64,000 nt of DNA, taken from NCBI GenBank assembly GCA_014155875.1, contig JACEFZ010016116.1, positions 308,501 through 372,500 of the forward strand, read 5' to 3'. A program made the translations under genes and the position numbers. Below the pieces are notes generated by a model. That model was not told where the DNA came from. It did no database searches and saw only the letters and a list, made by a program, of their open reading frames with translations. Origin of the DNA: Cepaea nemoralis. Its lineage: Eukaryota > Mollusca > Gastropoda > Stylommatophora > Helicidae. How positions within the stretch are numbered: position 1 is the first letter of the stretch; every line of letters starts with the position of its first letter. Shown one piece after another: positions 37,290 to 48,831 of the stretch.

Positions 37290-38881
37290 ACAGTTATACC
37301 GTAGCGTCCACAACAGTATTGATACCTGTTGGGTGGATGCATCCCGGATTGTTGATTAGCTGGCATTCAATTTTGAGTCTGACGGAGCTATTGGAGTAGC
37401 TGGGTTTTAATGCGGTAACACATACATCGTCGACTCCATTATGGTTTGGAGGAATTGAAATGGTTGGGGACAGGTTTGTCAGCGCCCTGATTGATGTCTC
37501 TGAGGTGTTCTCTAAAACGGTCAGCAAGACGTCTGCCCGTTTGGCCAATGTATTTCATGTCACATCGTTTGCAGATGATGACATAAATCAGATTGCGGGA
37601 TGTACAAGTGAAAGAATCTTTCAAGGTGAAGGTGCCTCGGGGAAATGCAATCTCTGGTGTCTGAACAACGTATGGGCATGTCAGACAGTTCTTACGATGG
37701 CATTCGAATGTGCCCACAGATGAAGTAACCGTGGGGAGGCGACTATGCACAAGGTGGTCTCTGAGGCTCTGGTTACGGCGGAAAATTACCCTAGGGCCAT
37801 TGGAGAATACCTCACGAGTGGTTGGATCGGATTCCAAGATAGACCAGTGTCTCAGAAAAATGTGTTTGATGGCATAGGCATGTGAATGGAAGGTGAGGAT
37901 AAGCTTGGGTTCATTATTCGGAGGTCGCGTATGTTTGGCGAGGGACATTTCCCGCGAGACCTGGGTTATGCGACAGAAAGCTGTGGACAAGATGTCCTCT
38001 GGGTAGGACCGTCTGCGGAAAAAGTCCAGCATTTCATGGGCTCTCTCGAGGAAGTCATTATCGTCCTGACAGATACGACGAAGGCGGAGTAGCTGGGAAT
38101 ATGGGATGGAATCTTTGCAGCTTTTGGGGTGGGATGAGCTGTACAGGAGGAAACCGTGAGCATCAGTAGGTTTGTAGTACACGGAGGTCGTGAGGCCTGT
38201 AGGGTTTAATTTAATAGTGGTGTCAAGGAAATTGACAGAGGTGGTGGAAATTTCTGTGGTGAATTTGATCGATGGATGGAAGTTATTGACATAATTAATG
38301 AAACGGTTCAGTTCCGCCTCTGACATGTCAGTGAGACCTATGCCGTCATCGATGTAGCGTCGGTAAAAAGAAGGGAGAAGACCATCATAGCTGAGTTCAA
38401 TCTGGTGTTCCAGATGTCCCATAAATACACATGCGTAGCTGGGTCCCATTTAAGTGCCCATAGCGACACCTCTGATTTGTTCAAAGTAGTGGCCATTGAA
38501 CTCAAAGGAATTATTGGCGAGGACCAATTCAGTGAGTCTCACAAGTGTGCGTGTAGGGATGGCTTGATCTGTGCGTTGATCCAGAAAGAACTGTAGCGCC
38601 CTGAGGCCATCGGCGTGGGGAATGGAGGTATAGAGGGAACATACATCCATTAGGAATAGTCTGCATGTGTTCCCAGGAGTCAGTTGGAGAGAGTTGAATG
38701 AAAGTAACGCATGCGTTGTATCCTTGATGTGTGACGGGAGATTCGCAACTAGAGGTTGGAAAATCCTGTCAAGAAACGCCGAGATCAGTTCAGTCGGGCA
38801 TGAGCAGGCGAAAACTATCGGACGTCCAGGATTTTTGAGTTTATGTATTTTGGGAAGCATGTAGAGGGTGGGTTTGCCCAC
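37290..38881 (-). pseudogene. Penelope-like RT/GIY-YIG coding region, broken
   Basis: From the right: TLYMLPKIHKLKNPGRPIVF (RT start region), MDVCSLYTSIPHADGL (RT Asp motif), then an in-frame TAA at 38452-38450 directly before MGPSYACVFMGHLE. Next come FYRRYIDDGIGLTD (YIDD, about 38355), VNFLDTTIKL, a Cys-rich linker ending CHRKNCLTCPYV, then the GIY-YIG domain with LIYVIICKRCDMKYIGQTGR and RLADRFREHL (about 37560-37480). After PNHFN (about 37450) the frame shifts, and the C-terminal region (RLKIECQLINNP, GINT) continues to about 37300. The N-terminal part of the RT is missing. Confidence 0.92.
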
Positions 38882-41065
38882 CGCGGGATCTCAGCGCATA
38901 CCGTACTCTTAGAAACAAAGTTCAATATACTATACGACGGGAAAAGACAAATTACTTTAAGAACTTAGTAATAGATAAAACAAATAGTAAGGATATATGG
39001 AAGGCAATTAACACCTTGACAAACAATTATAACTTCCGTAACTCTTTACCATCAAATGATATTACATGCGACCAATTCAGTAATTTTTTTTCAAACTGAC
39101 ATAGACCAGTTGAAGGCTTCAATACCTAATTCTCCTTGCAACTTATCTTTACTGTCATCGTTTTGCGAGAATAGATGCTCCCGCGATATTCTTTCCGACA
39201 TACCGCTAATGACAATCACTGAAGTATTCACTTACCTCAGTAACCTAAAAAACACAACCTCATCTGGGTTAGATGGAATCAGCAACCGGATTCTCCGTTG
39301 TGCTGCGCCAGTGATCTGTATATCACTAACCTATGTATATAATCAGTGTCTCACCAAAGGCCACTTTCCATCAGCTCTCAAAATCGCTAAAGTGTACCCT
39401 CTTCTTAAATCTGGTTCATTGGACAATGGTCTCCCGAACAATTACAGACCCATTTTCTTGCTATCATCACTATCTAAGCCACTAGAAAAACACATCCATA
39501 AAGTAACATTACAGTATTTAGTTCGCAACAAGCTTATTGTTGACAGCCAATCAGGATTTCGACCAAAATATTCTTGCCATACGGCCCTAACAAACATGAT
39601 AGAAAATTGGCACCAGAATATAAACAACAACAGTCTATGTGGAACTGTGTTTATTGATTTCAAGAAAGCATTTGATATGATAGACCATGTTATTTTAATT
39701 AAAAAACTTGAGACAATGAAAATTGGCCCTAATGTAGTCACTCTAATATCATCTTTTCTATCAAACAGAAAGCAAGTAGTATCACATAATAAATCTCTGT
39801 CTCAAACCACTACCTTCAATATTGGAGTACCGCAAGGCTCTATTCTTGGCCCTCTATTATTTGCCATATATATTAACGATCTACCTTTGCATCTTTCGTC
39901 GTCCTGCGATCTATTTGCAGACGACTGTACAGTGTACACAAACGCTGAAAACTGTATTTTACTGGAGTCGTCTTTACAACAAGAATTAAATAATGTAGTT
40001 AGGTGGAGCTATTCAAACCGTATGCAAATTAACATCACTAAAACAAAATCAATGTTATTAACAACCAGACAAAGACTTCAAACTCTAAGCTCACACACAT
40101 CACTTCAACTTCACATCGATAACATGCCAGTAGAAAGTGTAATTGAGCACAAAACATTAGGCCTAATCATTGATAGAAACCTAACCTTTAATTCCCACGT
40201 TCAAGCGCTCATTAAACAAACAGCGAAAAAAGTCTACCAACTCGCCAAAATTAAAAACTTCCTTGATGAGGACACAAGGAAACTATTCTATACTTCTCAT
40301 ATACAGACACACTTTGACTACTGCTCTACAATCTGGGACGGTTGTTCTAATTCAAACACCAAGCGACTTTACTCACTCCAGAAACGGGCCATGAGTCTAA
40401 TTTATAGCAAACATTTATCTGACAATCCTAGCCTGTATAAACGCCTTCAGTTACTACCACTCCGCAAACGCCTGCTTTTCAATAAAGCTAAACTAATTCA
40501 CAAAATCCTGCATCGGAATGCCCCAAATTACCTTTGGCCATTGTTTAAATATAATGCTAGACACAGTAAACGTTTAAATATATTACACATTCCGAAGCCT
40601 AGGATTGACTTATACAAAACAAGCTTAACGTAATCTGCAGCTCAGCTGTGGAACAATCTTCCACAAGAAATCAAAGACATCACCAATCCCTATTCATATA
40701 ATCGCAAATTATTCGAACACTATCTCAGTACGGATTACCTTCCCCCTTAATAATAGAGATAATAATAATAATAATAACAAAACCCTAGTATAACAGCCAG
40801 TCCCCTTTTGGTAGGCCAGTATATTCCACATGGCTAATAACAAGTGTCAGACCATTATCTAATATTACTGTGTCGTGTAGTTTTGATGTTCGCATTTTGC
40901 CCATGCCTTTATAATGCATATCTTTTATATTGTTGCTGTTCTCTGTTAGCCTTGAATGATGTGTGAATGAAATAATGTATGAAAGAAGGGCAGAATGTTA
41001 GACGGGCCTGCGTGCCCAATTCTTAACCTTTTGAAAATAAAGTTTGTTCGTTCGTTCGTTCATTC
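38882..41065 (+). mobile_element. LINE-C: 5'-truncated CR1/Jockey-group non-LTR element with (TTCG)n tail
   Basis: Starts abruptly at about 38885 in coding sequence (YRTLRNKVQY), has an RT frame to 40633, and ends near 41065 in a TTCG repeat after GAAAATAAAGTTTG. The endonuclease is missing. The block GGGCAGAATGTTAGACGGGC before the tail is shared with 3' ends at 48.33 kb and 50.88 kb. An interrupted AAT repeat lies at 40756-40780. Confidence 0.88.
39056..40633 (+). pseudogene. LINE-C reverse transcriptase frame
   Basis: A frame of 525 codons with RT motifs in order: SGLDGISNRIL, FPSALKIAKVYPLLKSG, NYRPIFLLSSLSKPLEK, SQSGFRPKYSC, VFIDFKKAFDMIDH, IGVPQGSILGPLLFAIYIND and catalytic FADD (CDLFADDCTVYT, about 39910). 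The C-terminal region ends PKPRIDLYKTSLT, and related coding continues past the TAA at 40631 (SAAQLWNNLPQEIKD), so that stop may be a mutation. Upstream codons from 38885 lie in another frame, with a frameshift near a T8 run at 39083-39090. Non-functional because truncated. Confidence 0.88.
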
Positions 41066-42760
41066 GTTCGTCACTGTCAGAGAATTTAGTGTCCAGCTCT
41101 TACAGATATCAGTTGATTGTTGCCTCCATCACAGTCAGATAATTGAGTGTCCACTCTTACAGATATCAGTTGATTGTTGCCTCCATCACAGTCAGATAAT
41201 TGAGTGTCCAGCTCTTACAGATATCAGTTGATTGTTGCCTCCATCACAGTCAGATAATTGAGTGTCCAGCTCTTACAGATATCAGTTGATTGTTGCCTCC
41301 ATCACAGTCAGATAATTGAGTGTCCAGCTCTTACAGATATCAGTTGATTGTTGCCTCCATCACAGTCAGATAATTGAGTGTCCAGCTCTTACAGATATCA
41401 GTTGATTGTTGCCTCTATCACAGTCAGATAATTGAGTGTCCAGCTCTTACAGATATCAGTTGATTGTTGCCTCCATCACAGTCAGATAATTGAGTGTCCA
41501 GCTCTTACACATATCAGTTGATTGTTGCCTCCATCACAGTCAGATAATTGAGTGTCCGGCTCTTACAGATATCAGTTGATTGTTGCCTCCATCACAGTCA
41601 GATAATTGAGTGTCCAGCTCTTACAGATATCAGTTGATTGTTGCCTCCATCACAGTCAGATAATTGAGTGTCCAGCTCTTACAGATATCAGTTGATTGTT
41701 GCCTCCATCACAGTCAGATACTTAAGTGTCTTGCAGATACCAGTAGTTCTCCGCACCTGTCACAGTCAGGTACTTCTACTTAAATGCGTTACAGATATCA
41801 GTAGATTGTTGCATTCCGTCGCAATCAGATACTTGAGTGTCTTACAGATATCAGTAGGTTGTTGCCTCTGAGACAGTCAGATATAGTCATATCAGTTGAT
41901 TGTTATATACTTGTGTGTCTTGCAGATTTCAGTAGCTTGTTGCCTCCGTCACTGTCAGATAATTGAGTGTCCAGCTCTTACAGATATCAGTTGATTGTTG
42001 CCTCCATCACAGTCAGATAATTGAGTGTCCAGCTCTTACACATATCAGTTGATTGTTATATACTTGTGTGTCTTGCAGATTTCAGTAGCTTGTTGCCTCC
42101 GTCACTGTCAGATAATTGAGTGTCCGGCTCTTACAGATATCAGTTGATTGTTGCCTCCATCACAGTCAGATAATTGAGTGTCCAGCTCTTACAGATATCA
42201 GTTGATTGTTGCCTCTATCACAGTCAGATAATTGAGTGTCCAGCTCTTACAGATATCAGTTGATTGTTGCCTCCATCACAGTCAGATAATTGAGTGTCCA
42301 GCTCTTACAGATATCAGTTGATTGTTGCCTCCATCACAGTCAGATAATTGAGTGTCCAGCTCTTACAGATATCAGTTGATTGTTGCCTCCATCACAGTCA
42401 GATACTTAAGTGTCTTGCAGATACCAGTAGTTCTCCGCACCTGTCACAGTCAGGTACTTCTACTTAAATGCGTTACAGATATCAGTAGATTGTTGCATTC
42501 CGTCGCAATCAGATACTTGAGTGTCTTACAGATATCAGTAGGTTGTTGCCTCTGAGACAGTCAGATATAGTCATATCAGTTGATTGTTATATACTTGTGT
42601 GTCTTGCAGATTTCAGTAGCTTGTTGCCTCCGTCACTGTCAGATAATTGAGTGTCCAGCTCTTACAGATATCAATTGATTGTTGCCTCCATCACAGTTAG
42701 TTACTTCAGTGTCTTGCAGATATCAATAGATCTCTGCGCAAGTCATAGTGAGATACGAGA
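41066..42760. repeat. 58-bp minisatellite, right part, with a 684-bp duplication
   Basis: About 28 copies with CAGTCAGATAATTGAGTGTC, CAGCTCTTACAGATATCAGT and TGATTGTTGCCTCCATCA. Four diverged units around 41710-41960 recur essentially unchanged around 42394-42645, 684 bp later, so part of the array was duplicated as a block. Confidence 0.95.
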
Positions 42761-43001
42761 CCACGTTCTATAGAACAGCGCGAGGGCGGGTGAATAGTTC
42801 TATTTATGATTGCATTGACACAGGTAAAAGAGCTGCGGCCAAGAGGGATCACGGAATAGTGCTGCCCAGACTCAGAACCTGGGAAATGGAGGCCGATGGA
42901 GTGAAAGTGACCCCATGACCCTCCCAGTGCTGATTAGTCTATACACATATAGGCAGGACACCATATGTCCAGTATCACTTAAGGCGGATGAAAGGGTCCG
43001 T

Positions 43002-43080
<79 letters not shown>

Positions 43081-43101
43081 ATCATCATCATCATCATCAT
43101 C

Positions 43102-43166
<65 letters not shown>

Positions 43167-43170
43167 ACTG
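42761..43170 (+). mobile_element. Probable retroelement 3' end with (TCA)n tail
   Basis: About 240 bp of unique sequence ends in about 165 bp of TCA repeat (43003-43168) with short AATCATCA breaks. This layout fits the 3' end and tail of a non-LTR element, but no coding part remains. Poly-Ser, poly-His and poly-Met frames here are artefacts. Confidence 0.5.
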
Positions 43171-43870
43171 TCGTAGGAACACTAAATTAAGCCGTGCCAA
43201 TTTCTATCGGCAGCTATCGCTCTACAGCTGGAGAGGTCACTCCTCGGGGTCGCACGTGGCGAACCCAAAGAGACGAACAATGAGCTTGAGCCCGGAAGCA
43301 CAACCCTTTCAGCGATATCATTCATCGATACACCGTCCACACCACCACGAGCGGAGACAGTCAGTCACCGGAAGTGGGCAGTAACGCCTGGACAAGCCAG
43401 TGGACAGTGGTCAAGCGGACACTGCTGATATAGACAACTAGGTATGTTGTCAGTCCACATACAGCAAGGGTCATTTCACTATTGGCCTCTTTACTACTCA
43501 CATCTGATCACACATTCATGCTGTGTCTGGTCTGTCTCTGTCTCATTAAATCATGACCCATGTATGTCACCGGTCTGTCCGTTATCTCATTAAAATATGA
43601 CCTACATATGACATCACCCTGTCCATCACACAAAAACAAACTGTTTTGTTTGCCTCTCGTGCTTGTATTTGTGTTTCGCAATTCCTTCCCTCCCTCACTT
43701 CTCCCTCCCGCGGTAACCTAGCAGCCTGCCCACGCTATCCTCATGGGTTCGAATCCTCGTCTGAACAGATTTGTCAAATTTGACCTGAGTCCAGACTCCC
43801 CTACCCTAATATGGTACCAGCAAATGGCGTGGGAGGTAAAGTCGACTGGTATGGTTCTGACCCCATCACC
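43171..43870. other. Unique sequence, no exon seen; tRNA-like remnant near 43710-43790
   Basis: GCGGTAACCTAGCAGCCTGC and, about 30 bp later, GGGTTCGAATCCTCG resemble A and B boxes of a tRNA-derived SINE. Nothing else is recognised. Confidence 0.4.
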
Positions 43871-43871
43871 C

Positions 43872-45265
43872 ACCCCGTCCCATTGGTCTCTACAAATATA
43901 TGTCTGGCTCCACCCACCCAGTGCCCATTGGTCTATACAACTATAGATTCGGCTCCACCCACCCAGTGCCCATTGGTCTATACAACTATAGATCCGGCTC
44001 CACCCACCCGGTGCCCATGGGTCTATACAGCTATAGATCCGGTTCCACCCACCCAATGCCAAATGGTCTATACAACTATAGGTCCGGCTCCACCCACCCA
44101 GTGTCCAATGGTCTATACAACTATAGGTCCGGCTCCACCCACCCAGTGTCCAATGGTCTATACAACTATAGGTCCGGCTCCACCCACCCAATGCCAAATG
44201 GTCTATACAACTATAGGTCCGGTTCCACCCACCCAGTGCCCATTTGTCTATACAACTATAGGTCCGGCTCCACCCACCCAGTGTCCAATGGTCTATACAA
44301 ATATAGGTCTGGCTCCACCCACCCAGTGCCCATTTGTCTATACAACTGTAGGTCCGGCTCCACCCACCCAGTGCCCATTGGTCTATACAACGCTAGATCT
44401 GGCTCCACCCACCCAATGCCAAATGGTCTATACAACTATAGGTCTGGCTCCACCCACCCAATGCCAAATGGTCTATACAACTATAGGTCTGGCTCCACCC
44501 ACCCAGTGCCCATTGATCTATACAAATATAGATCCGGCTCCACCCACCCAGTGCCCAATGGTCTATACAACTATAGGTCTGGCTCCACCCACCCGGTGCC
44601 CATGGGTCTATACACCTATAGGTCCGGCTCCACCCACCCAGTGTCCAATGGTCTATACAACTATAGATCCGGCTCCACCCACCCAGTGTCCAATGGTCTA
44701 TACAAATATAGGTCTGGCTCCACCCACCCAGTGCCCAATGGTCTATACAACTATAGGTCTGGCTCCACCCACCCAGTGCCCATTGATCTATACAAATATA
44801 GATCCGGCTCCACCCACCCAGTGACAAATGGTCTATACAACTATAGGTCTGGCTCCACCCACCCAGTGCCCATTGGTCTATACAACTATAGGTCTGGCTC
44901 CACCCACCCAGTGTCCAATGGTCTATACAACTATAGATCCGGCTCCACCCACCCAGTGCCCATTGGTCTATACAACTATAGGTCTGGCTCCACCCACCCA
45001 GTGTCCAATGGTCTATACAACTATAGGTCCGGCTCCACCCACCCAGTGTCCAATGGTCTATACAACTATAGGTCCGGCTCCACCCACCCAGTGTCCAGTG
45101 GTCTATACAACTATAGGTCCGGCTCCACCCACCCAGTGTCCAATGGTCTATACAACTATAGGTCTGGCTCTACCCACCCAGTGTCCAATGGTCTATACAA
45201 CTATAGATCCGGCTCCACCCACCCAATGCCAAATGGTCTATACAAATATATTTTCGGCACCATCT
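43872..45265. repeat. 45-bp minisatellite
   Basis: About 31 copies with GGCTCCACCCACCCAGTGCC and ATTGGTCTATACAACTATAG. Since 45 is divisible by 3, frames stay open on both strands (487 codons on +, a repeated 15-residue unit). There is no start context or conserved domain, and the array lies in the intron before the GPCR-A tail exon. Confidence 0.95.
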
Positions 45266-45486
45266 TGCCAGTGCCCCTTAAGGTGTGTACAAATGTCCTT
45301 TACATCCTCTTCTACTCCTCCCCTCTTGTCTGGGTGCTATCACTCTCTTCGCGTGTGCCCTAAAGAATATATTTGTGACAAATAATTGTATACCTTCTTG
45401 CCGTGTGTGTGACTATAGTTGAAAGTGTCACATGTATTATTCTGTTGTGTGATGTCAGCAATTGACTGGCTATGTTTACTCTACAG

Positions 45487-45755
45487 GCAAGACCCAGGAG
45501 CGAGATGGTAGCCACACAAGCCAGTCGCAAGAACCCACAGACAAGGCATCTTTGTGTGGGGGGGGGGGGGCATCTGGGGTCAGGGCGGAGTTAAAGAATA
45601 CGCGAGATGTACACGTGCAGGCTGGTCCGGGACTTGCCGTTGTGAAGACAAACAGATCCAGAATTGGACATTGTTGTGACGAACAGGGCCAGGACGTGGC
45701 GTTGTGGAGACAAACAGATCCAGAATTTGACCATGTTGTGACAAACTTTCCATAA
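45487..45755 (+). CDS. GPCR-A probable last exon: C-terminal tail
   Basis: The acceptor is TTTACTCTACAG at 45486. Two leading bases complete the phase-1 Gly codon started at 32972, giving RFRDKG then KTQERDGSHTSQSQEPTDKA. This hydrophilic, Ser/Thr-rich tail suits a GPCR C-terminus with phosphorylation sites. The frame runs 89 codons to TAA at 45753-45755. A run of 13 G (45558-45570) lies inside it, coding four Gly, and any change in its length would alter the tail. The evidence is splice-site quality, phase match and composition, with no conserved domain, so this exon is less sure than TM5-7. Confidence 0.55.
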
Positions 45756-46430
45756 AGTGACCTATACTATGATATTATTTTGACGAGCAGATCTATACTA
45801 TGATCTTGATGTGACCAGCAGGCCTATACTATGACCTTTATGTGACCAACAGACCTAACTGTGACCTTGATGTGACCAGCAGACCTATATCGTGAGCTTT
45901 ATCTGACCAGCAGACTTATAATTTGACCATGTTGTGACCAGCAGACCTATAATATGACCTTTATGTGACGAGCAGACCTATACTGTAATCTTTATGTGAC
46001 CAGCAGACCTATAATATGACCTTGATGTGACCAGCAGATCTGTAATATGACATTGTTATGACCAGCAGACCTATAATATGACCTTGATGTGATCAGCAGA
46101 CCTATAATATGACCTTGATGTGACCAGCAGTCCTATAATATGACCTTGATGTGACCAGCAAACCTATAATATGACCTTGATGTGACCAGCAGACCTATAA
46201 TATGACCTTTATGTGACCAGCAGACCTGTAACATGACCTTGATGTGACCAGCAGACCTATAATATGACCTTCATGTGACCAGCAGACCTATAATATGACC
46301 TTTATGTGACCAGCAGACCTGTAATATGACCTTGATGTGACCAGCAGACCTATAATATGACCTTGATGTGACCAGCAGACCTATAATATGACCTTGATGT
46401 GACCAGCAGACCTATATCGAGGTAAAATGA
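45756..46430. repeat. 31-bp minisatellite
   Basis: About 21 copies of GTGACCAGCAGACCTATAAT plus ATGACCTTGAT, starting right after the predicted GPCR-A stop codon. If the tail exon is right, it would be the start of the 3' UTR. Confidence 0.95.
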
Positions 46431-46719
46431 CCCAGAATGTGACCTTACTGAGGTCAACAGGTCTAGACAGACGAGAGATATGTACAGACCGGTTACCATG
46501 ACAACGATAACCATAGCAACTGAAAATGTTGTCTGTTCTTTCCTCTGTCCATCACTCTGCGTTCTTGGCAACTTATTCATGCCAGGATACACATGGACAA
46601 CTGTCAAATCTAACCGGCCAAGTTCGGCATGTTGGCTTGCGTTATTTGTAATGATGTATGTGGTTTCTGTAACTAGTCCCCGCATTGTGTGTCTGAGTTT
46701 ACAATTCGGACGATTTTCT

Positions 46720-46725
46720 GAATAA
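46720..46725 (+). promoter_or_regulatory. Candidate polyadenylation signal AATAAA
   Basis: The first AATAAA found by eye after the GPCR-A stop, about 965 bp downstream. It may end the GPCR-A transcript. There is no experimental support. Confidence 0.3.
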
Positions 46726-47164
46726 ACCGTTGATGTTTTCATGAGGATTTCCTTGTGTGTTTATTTGATGAGATCTGACAACACTAGCCCTTGAGCCAAA
46801 CTCTATATAAACATAATCGGCGCCGCGTCGCCGAGAGGGTGAGAGCTTACATCTTTCACTTCCGGTTCCCTGATGGCGAGGCAGGGAGTCCTCTCCCTAT
46901 ATAGGTCAGTTGGACTGACACGTCTACATCTCGTCATCCTCATGGGGAGGGGGGGGGGTATATTACAAGTACCCCGAAAGTCGGAGTGGGTTTACCTGAT
47001 TGTGGGGGTACTGGTAATAGGGAAAGCTTCCCCCCCCCCCCCCATACACAGACACCCACACACCCACATATTCTAATGTGGAATAAGCTCGAGTTCAAGG
47101 CTAGTAAAGGAAAAACGTAAACATCCCCCCCCTCCCACTTATCCTGCCCCAGGATAAAACACAC

Positions 47165-47665
47165 TGTCAGGGTCTTAAACTTGGCTCGCTTTCCTAACAA
47201 GTGTGAGACAGTACAAATACAACGTGATTTGACGTAAGACTCAACGACACATCGTTCGGTGGATTTATTAACATATCAAATACAGAACGATGATCACAAA
47301 TACATATAATGGATACTTTACAACTTACATCCACAATACAGTCACAAGTCTGACTCGCAAGATGTCCAGACACTCGCCTTTCAATACAGAAACCATACAA
47401 CGCCTTTCTCACACGTCCGTCATGTTCCGTGTCCCAGAGCTGTCTGGACCTGGTTCGCAACTTGCCTCCTGCCTGACGTGGCGTCACGTGGCAGGCGTGC
47501 GTGTTGCGTTGGCGGCCTGACCGCTGGTCAGCCAGCGATCTCGCAGGCCGATAACTCCTATTTGCCTGGCGGCGCAACGAAGTTGTTGCATCCCTTACTG
47601 GGAGCTAAGTCGCCTGGCGGTCGTAACGATGTCCCTGCATCGCTGTCCCCTGTCGGACTCTGACA
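47165..47665 (-). mobile_element. Solo LTR related to the Gmr1-like element
   Basis: On the - strand it starts TGTCAGAGTCCG and ends AGTTTAAGACCCTGACA, like the 543-bp LTRs. It carries the same tandem motif pair (CATCGTTACGACCGCCAGGC and CGTTGCGCCGCCAGGC). It is 501 bp long and flanked by the 5-bp duplication CACAC (47160-47164 and 47666-47670). It is clearly diverged from the full element's LTRs, so it comes from an older relative, reduced by LTR-LTR recombination. Confidence 0.9.
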
Positions 47666-47789
47666 CACACGTAGGATGCCGTGGGAGTCTTAGAGGGGTG
47701 AAGAAAAAAGTATGGTATCCGTACCTGCAAGGGTTTGTCAACACACGGGTCACATGATGTCTCTACCAGCATGGGTTTCTCAAAACATG

Positions 47790-48205
47790 GGTCATATGAT
47801 GTGGGTGGGCGCTAAGATGTGTGTGTGGATAGAAAGATGTGTGGGTATGGGTGATTGATGTGTGAGTTGGTGAGGGATATGTGTGTGTTGTTGCGGGATT
47901 TGCGTGCGTGTGGTTGGAGGGTGTGTGTGTGTGGGTGGGTGGAGCATGAGTGTGTGGGTGAGCTTGAGTGGATTGGGGTATATGTGAGTGGGTGGAAAGA
48001 TGTGTGTGGGTGGGTCAGAGATGTGTGTGGGTGGGTGAGGGATGTGTGTGGGTGGGTGGGTGCGAGATGTCTGGGTTGGTGGCGGGATCTGTGAGTGAGT
48101 GGAGGATGTGTGGTGAGTGGGGGATGTGTGGTGGGTGGGGATGTGTGGGTGATGTGTGATTAGGTGAGGGATGTGTGTGTGGATTGGAGCGGGATGTGTC
48201 TGTGG
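47790..48205. repeat. GT/GGGT-rich low-complexity tract
   Basis: Irregular repeats of GATGTGTGTGGGTGGGTG. G-rich on the + strand, so it could form G-quadruplexes. No gene. Confidence 0.85.
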
Positions 48206-48234
48206 GAGGGGGGATGTGTCATATAACATGAGAA

Positions 48235-48370
48235 TATGCATTGTTTATGCTTAAAACATTCATTTCACACCTTTTTTTTTTTCCAATGTGAATGCATCAT
48301 GGATTGTTGATGAACGAAATATGAGTGATTGGAAGGGCCGAATGTAAGACGGGCCTTCGCTCCCAAGTTG
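48235..48370 (+). mobile_element. LINE 3'-end fragment (LINE-C-like family)
   Basis: ATATGCATTGTTTATGCTTA and GGAAGGGCCGAATGTAAGAC match 50780-50910 and the pre-tail block of LINE-C. The TTCG tail is lost. Confidence 0.75.
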
Positions 48371-48640
48371 TTATAGAAACAATAGAAAGCAGGGCAGTAA
48401 ATGGTCAGAATTTAACTGCTTGAGATGTCTCACAGAAACAAGAGAAAGCAGGGCAGTAAATGGTCAGAATTTGACTGCCCGAGATGTCTCACAGAAACAA
48501 GAGAAAGCAGGGCAGTAAATGGTCAGAATTTGACTGCACGAGATGTCTCACAGAAACAAGAGAAAGCAGGGCAGTAAATGGTCAGAATTTGACTGCCCGA
48601 GATGTCTCACAGAAACAAGAGAAAGCGCGGCCATGTAGAA
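48371..48640. repeat. 59-bp minisatellite
   Basis: Four to five copies with AGAAACAAGAGAAAGCAGGG, CAGTAAATGGTCAGAATTTG and ACTGCCCGAGATGTCTCAC. Confidence 0.93.
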
Positions 48641-48831
48641 GAATCATGTTTACCATGTAGAAGAAGAACACAACTGGCTCCGAGCGGACCCCGGCCTCAC
48701 GAGGTGTGTCCTGAAGCAGGCGACGAGCGCCTACTCAACTTTGTGGACTTATCTTAGAGTCAGAGGTCACGTTCTGCAAGAATGTGGGCAGACCCGAACT
48801 GAATCGATCTGCTCAACCTCGTCCACTAGAG

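Larger units (their letters stand above)
36491..38881 (-). mobile_element. Penelope-like element, 5'-truncated
   Basis: A - strand element with an RT carrying catalytic YIDD and a C-terminal GIY-YIG endonuclease, the pair that defines endonuclease-bearing Penelope-like elements. Its 3' side (left) holds a canonical hammerhead ribozyme at 36883-36927, as is known for this group. It is cut off at about 38881, where a + strand LINE begins. The coding part has one in-frame stop and one frameshift, so the copy is inactive. Confidence 0.92.

Noticed and set aside
42872..43190. Poly-Met, poly-His, poly-Ser and poly-Ile frames
   Set aside because: Translations of the TCA microsatellite.
43900..45363. 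487-codon frame over the 45-bp array, possibly a repeat protein
   Set aside because: Frames are open on both strands with the period of the minisatellite, and variation between units shows no bias to synonymous sites by eye.
46480..46725. Small hydrophobic protein frame as a gene
   Set aside because: No splice or domain support; overlapping frames on both strands. It probably lies in the 3' UTR or intergenic sequence.
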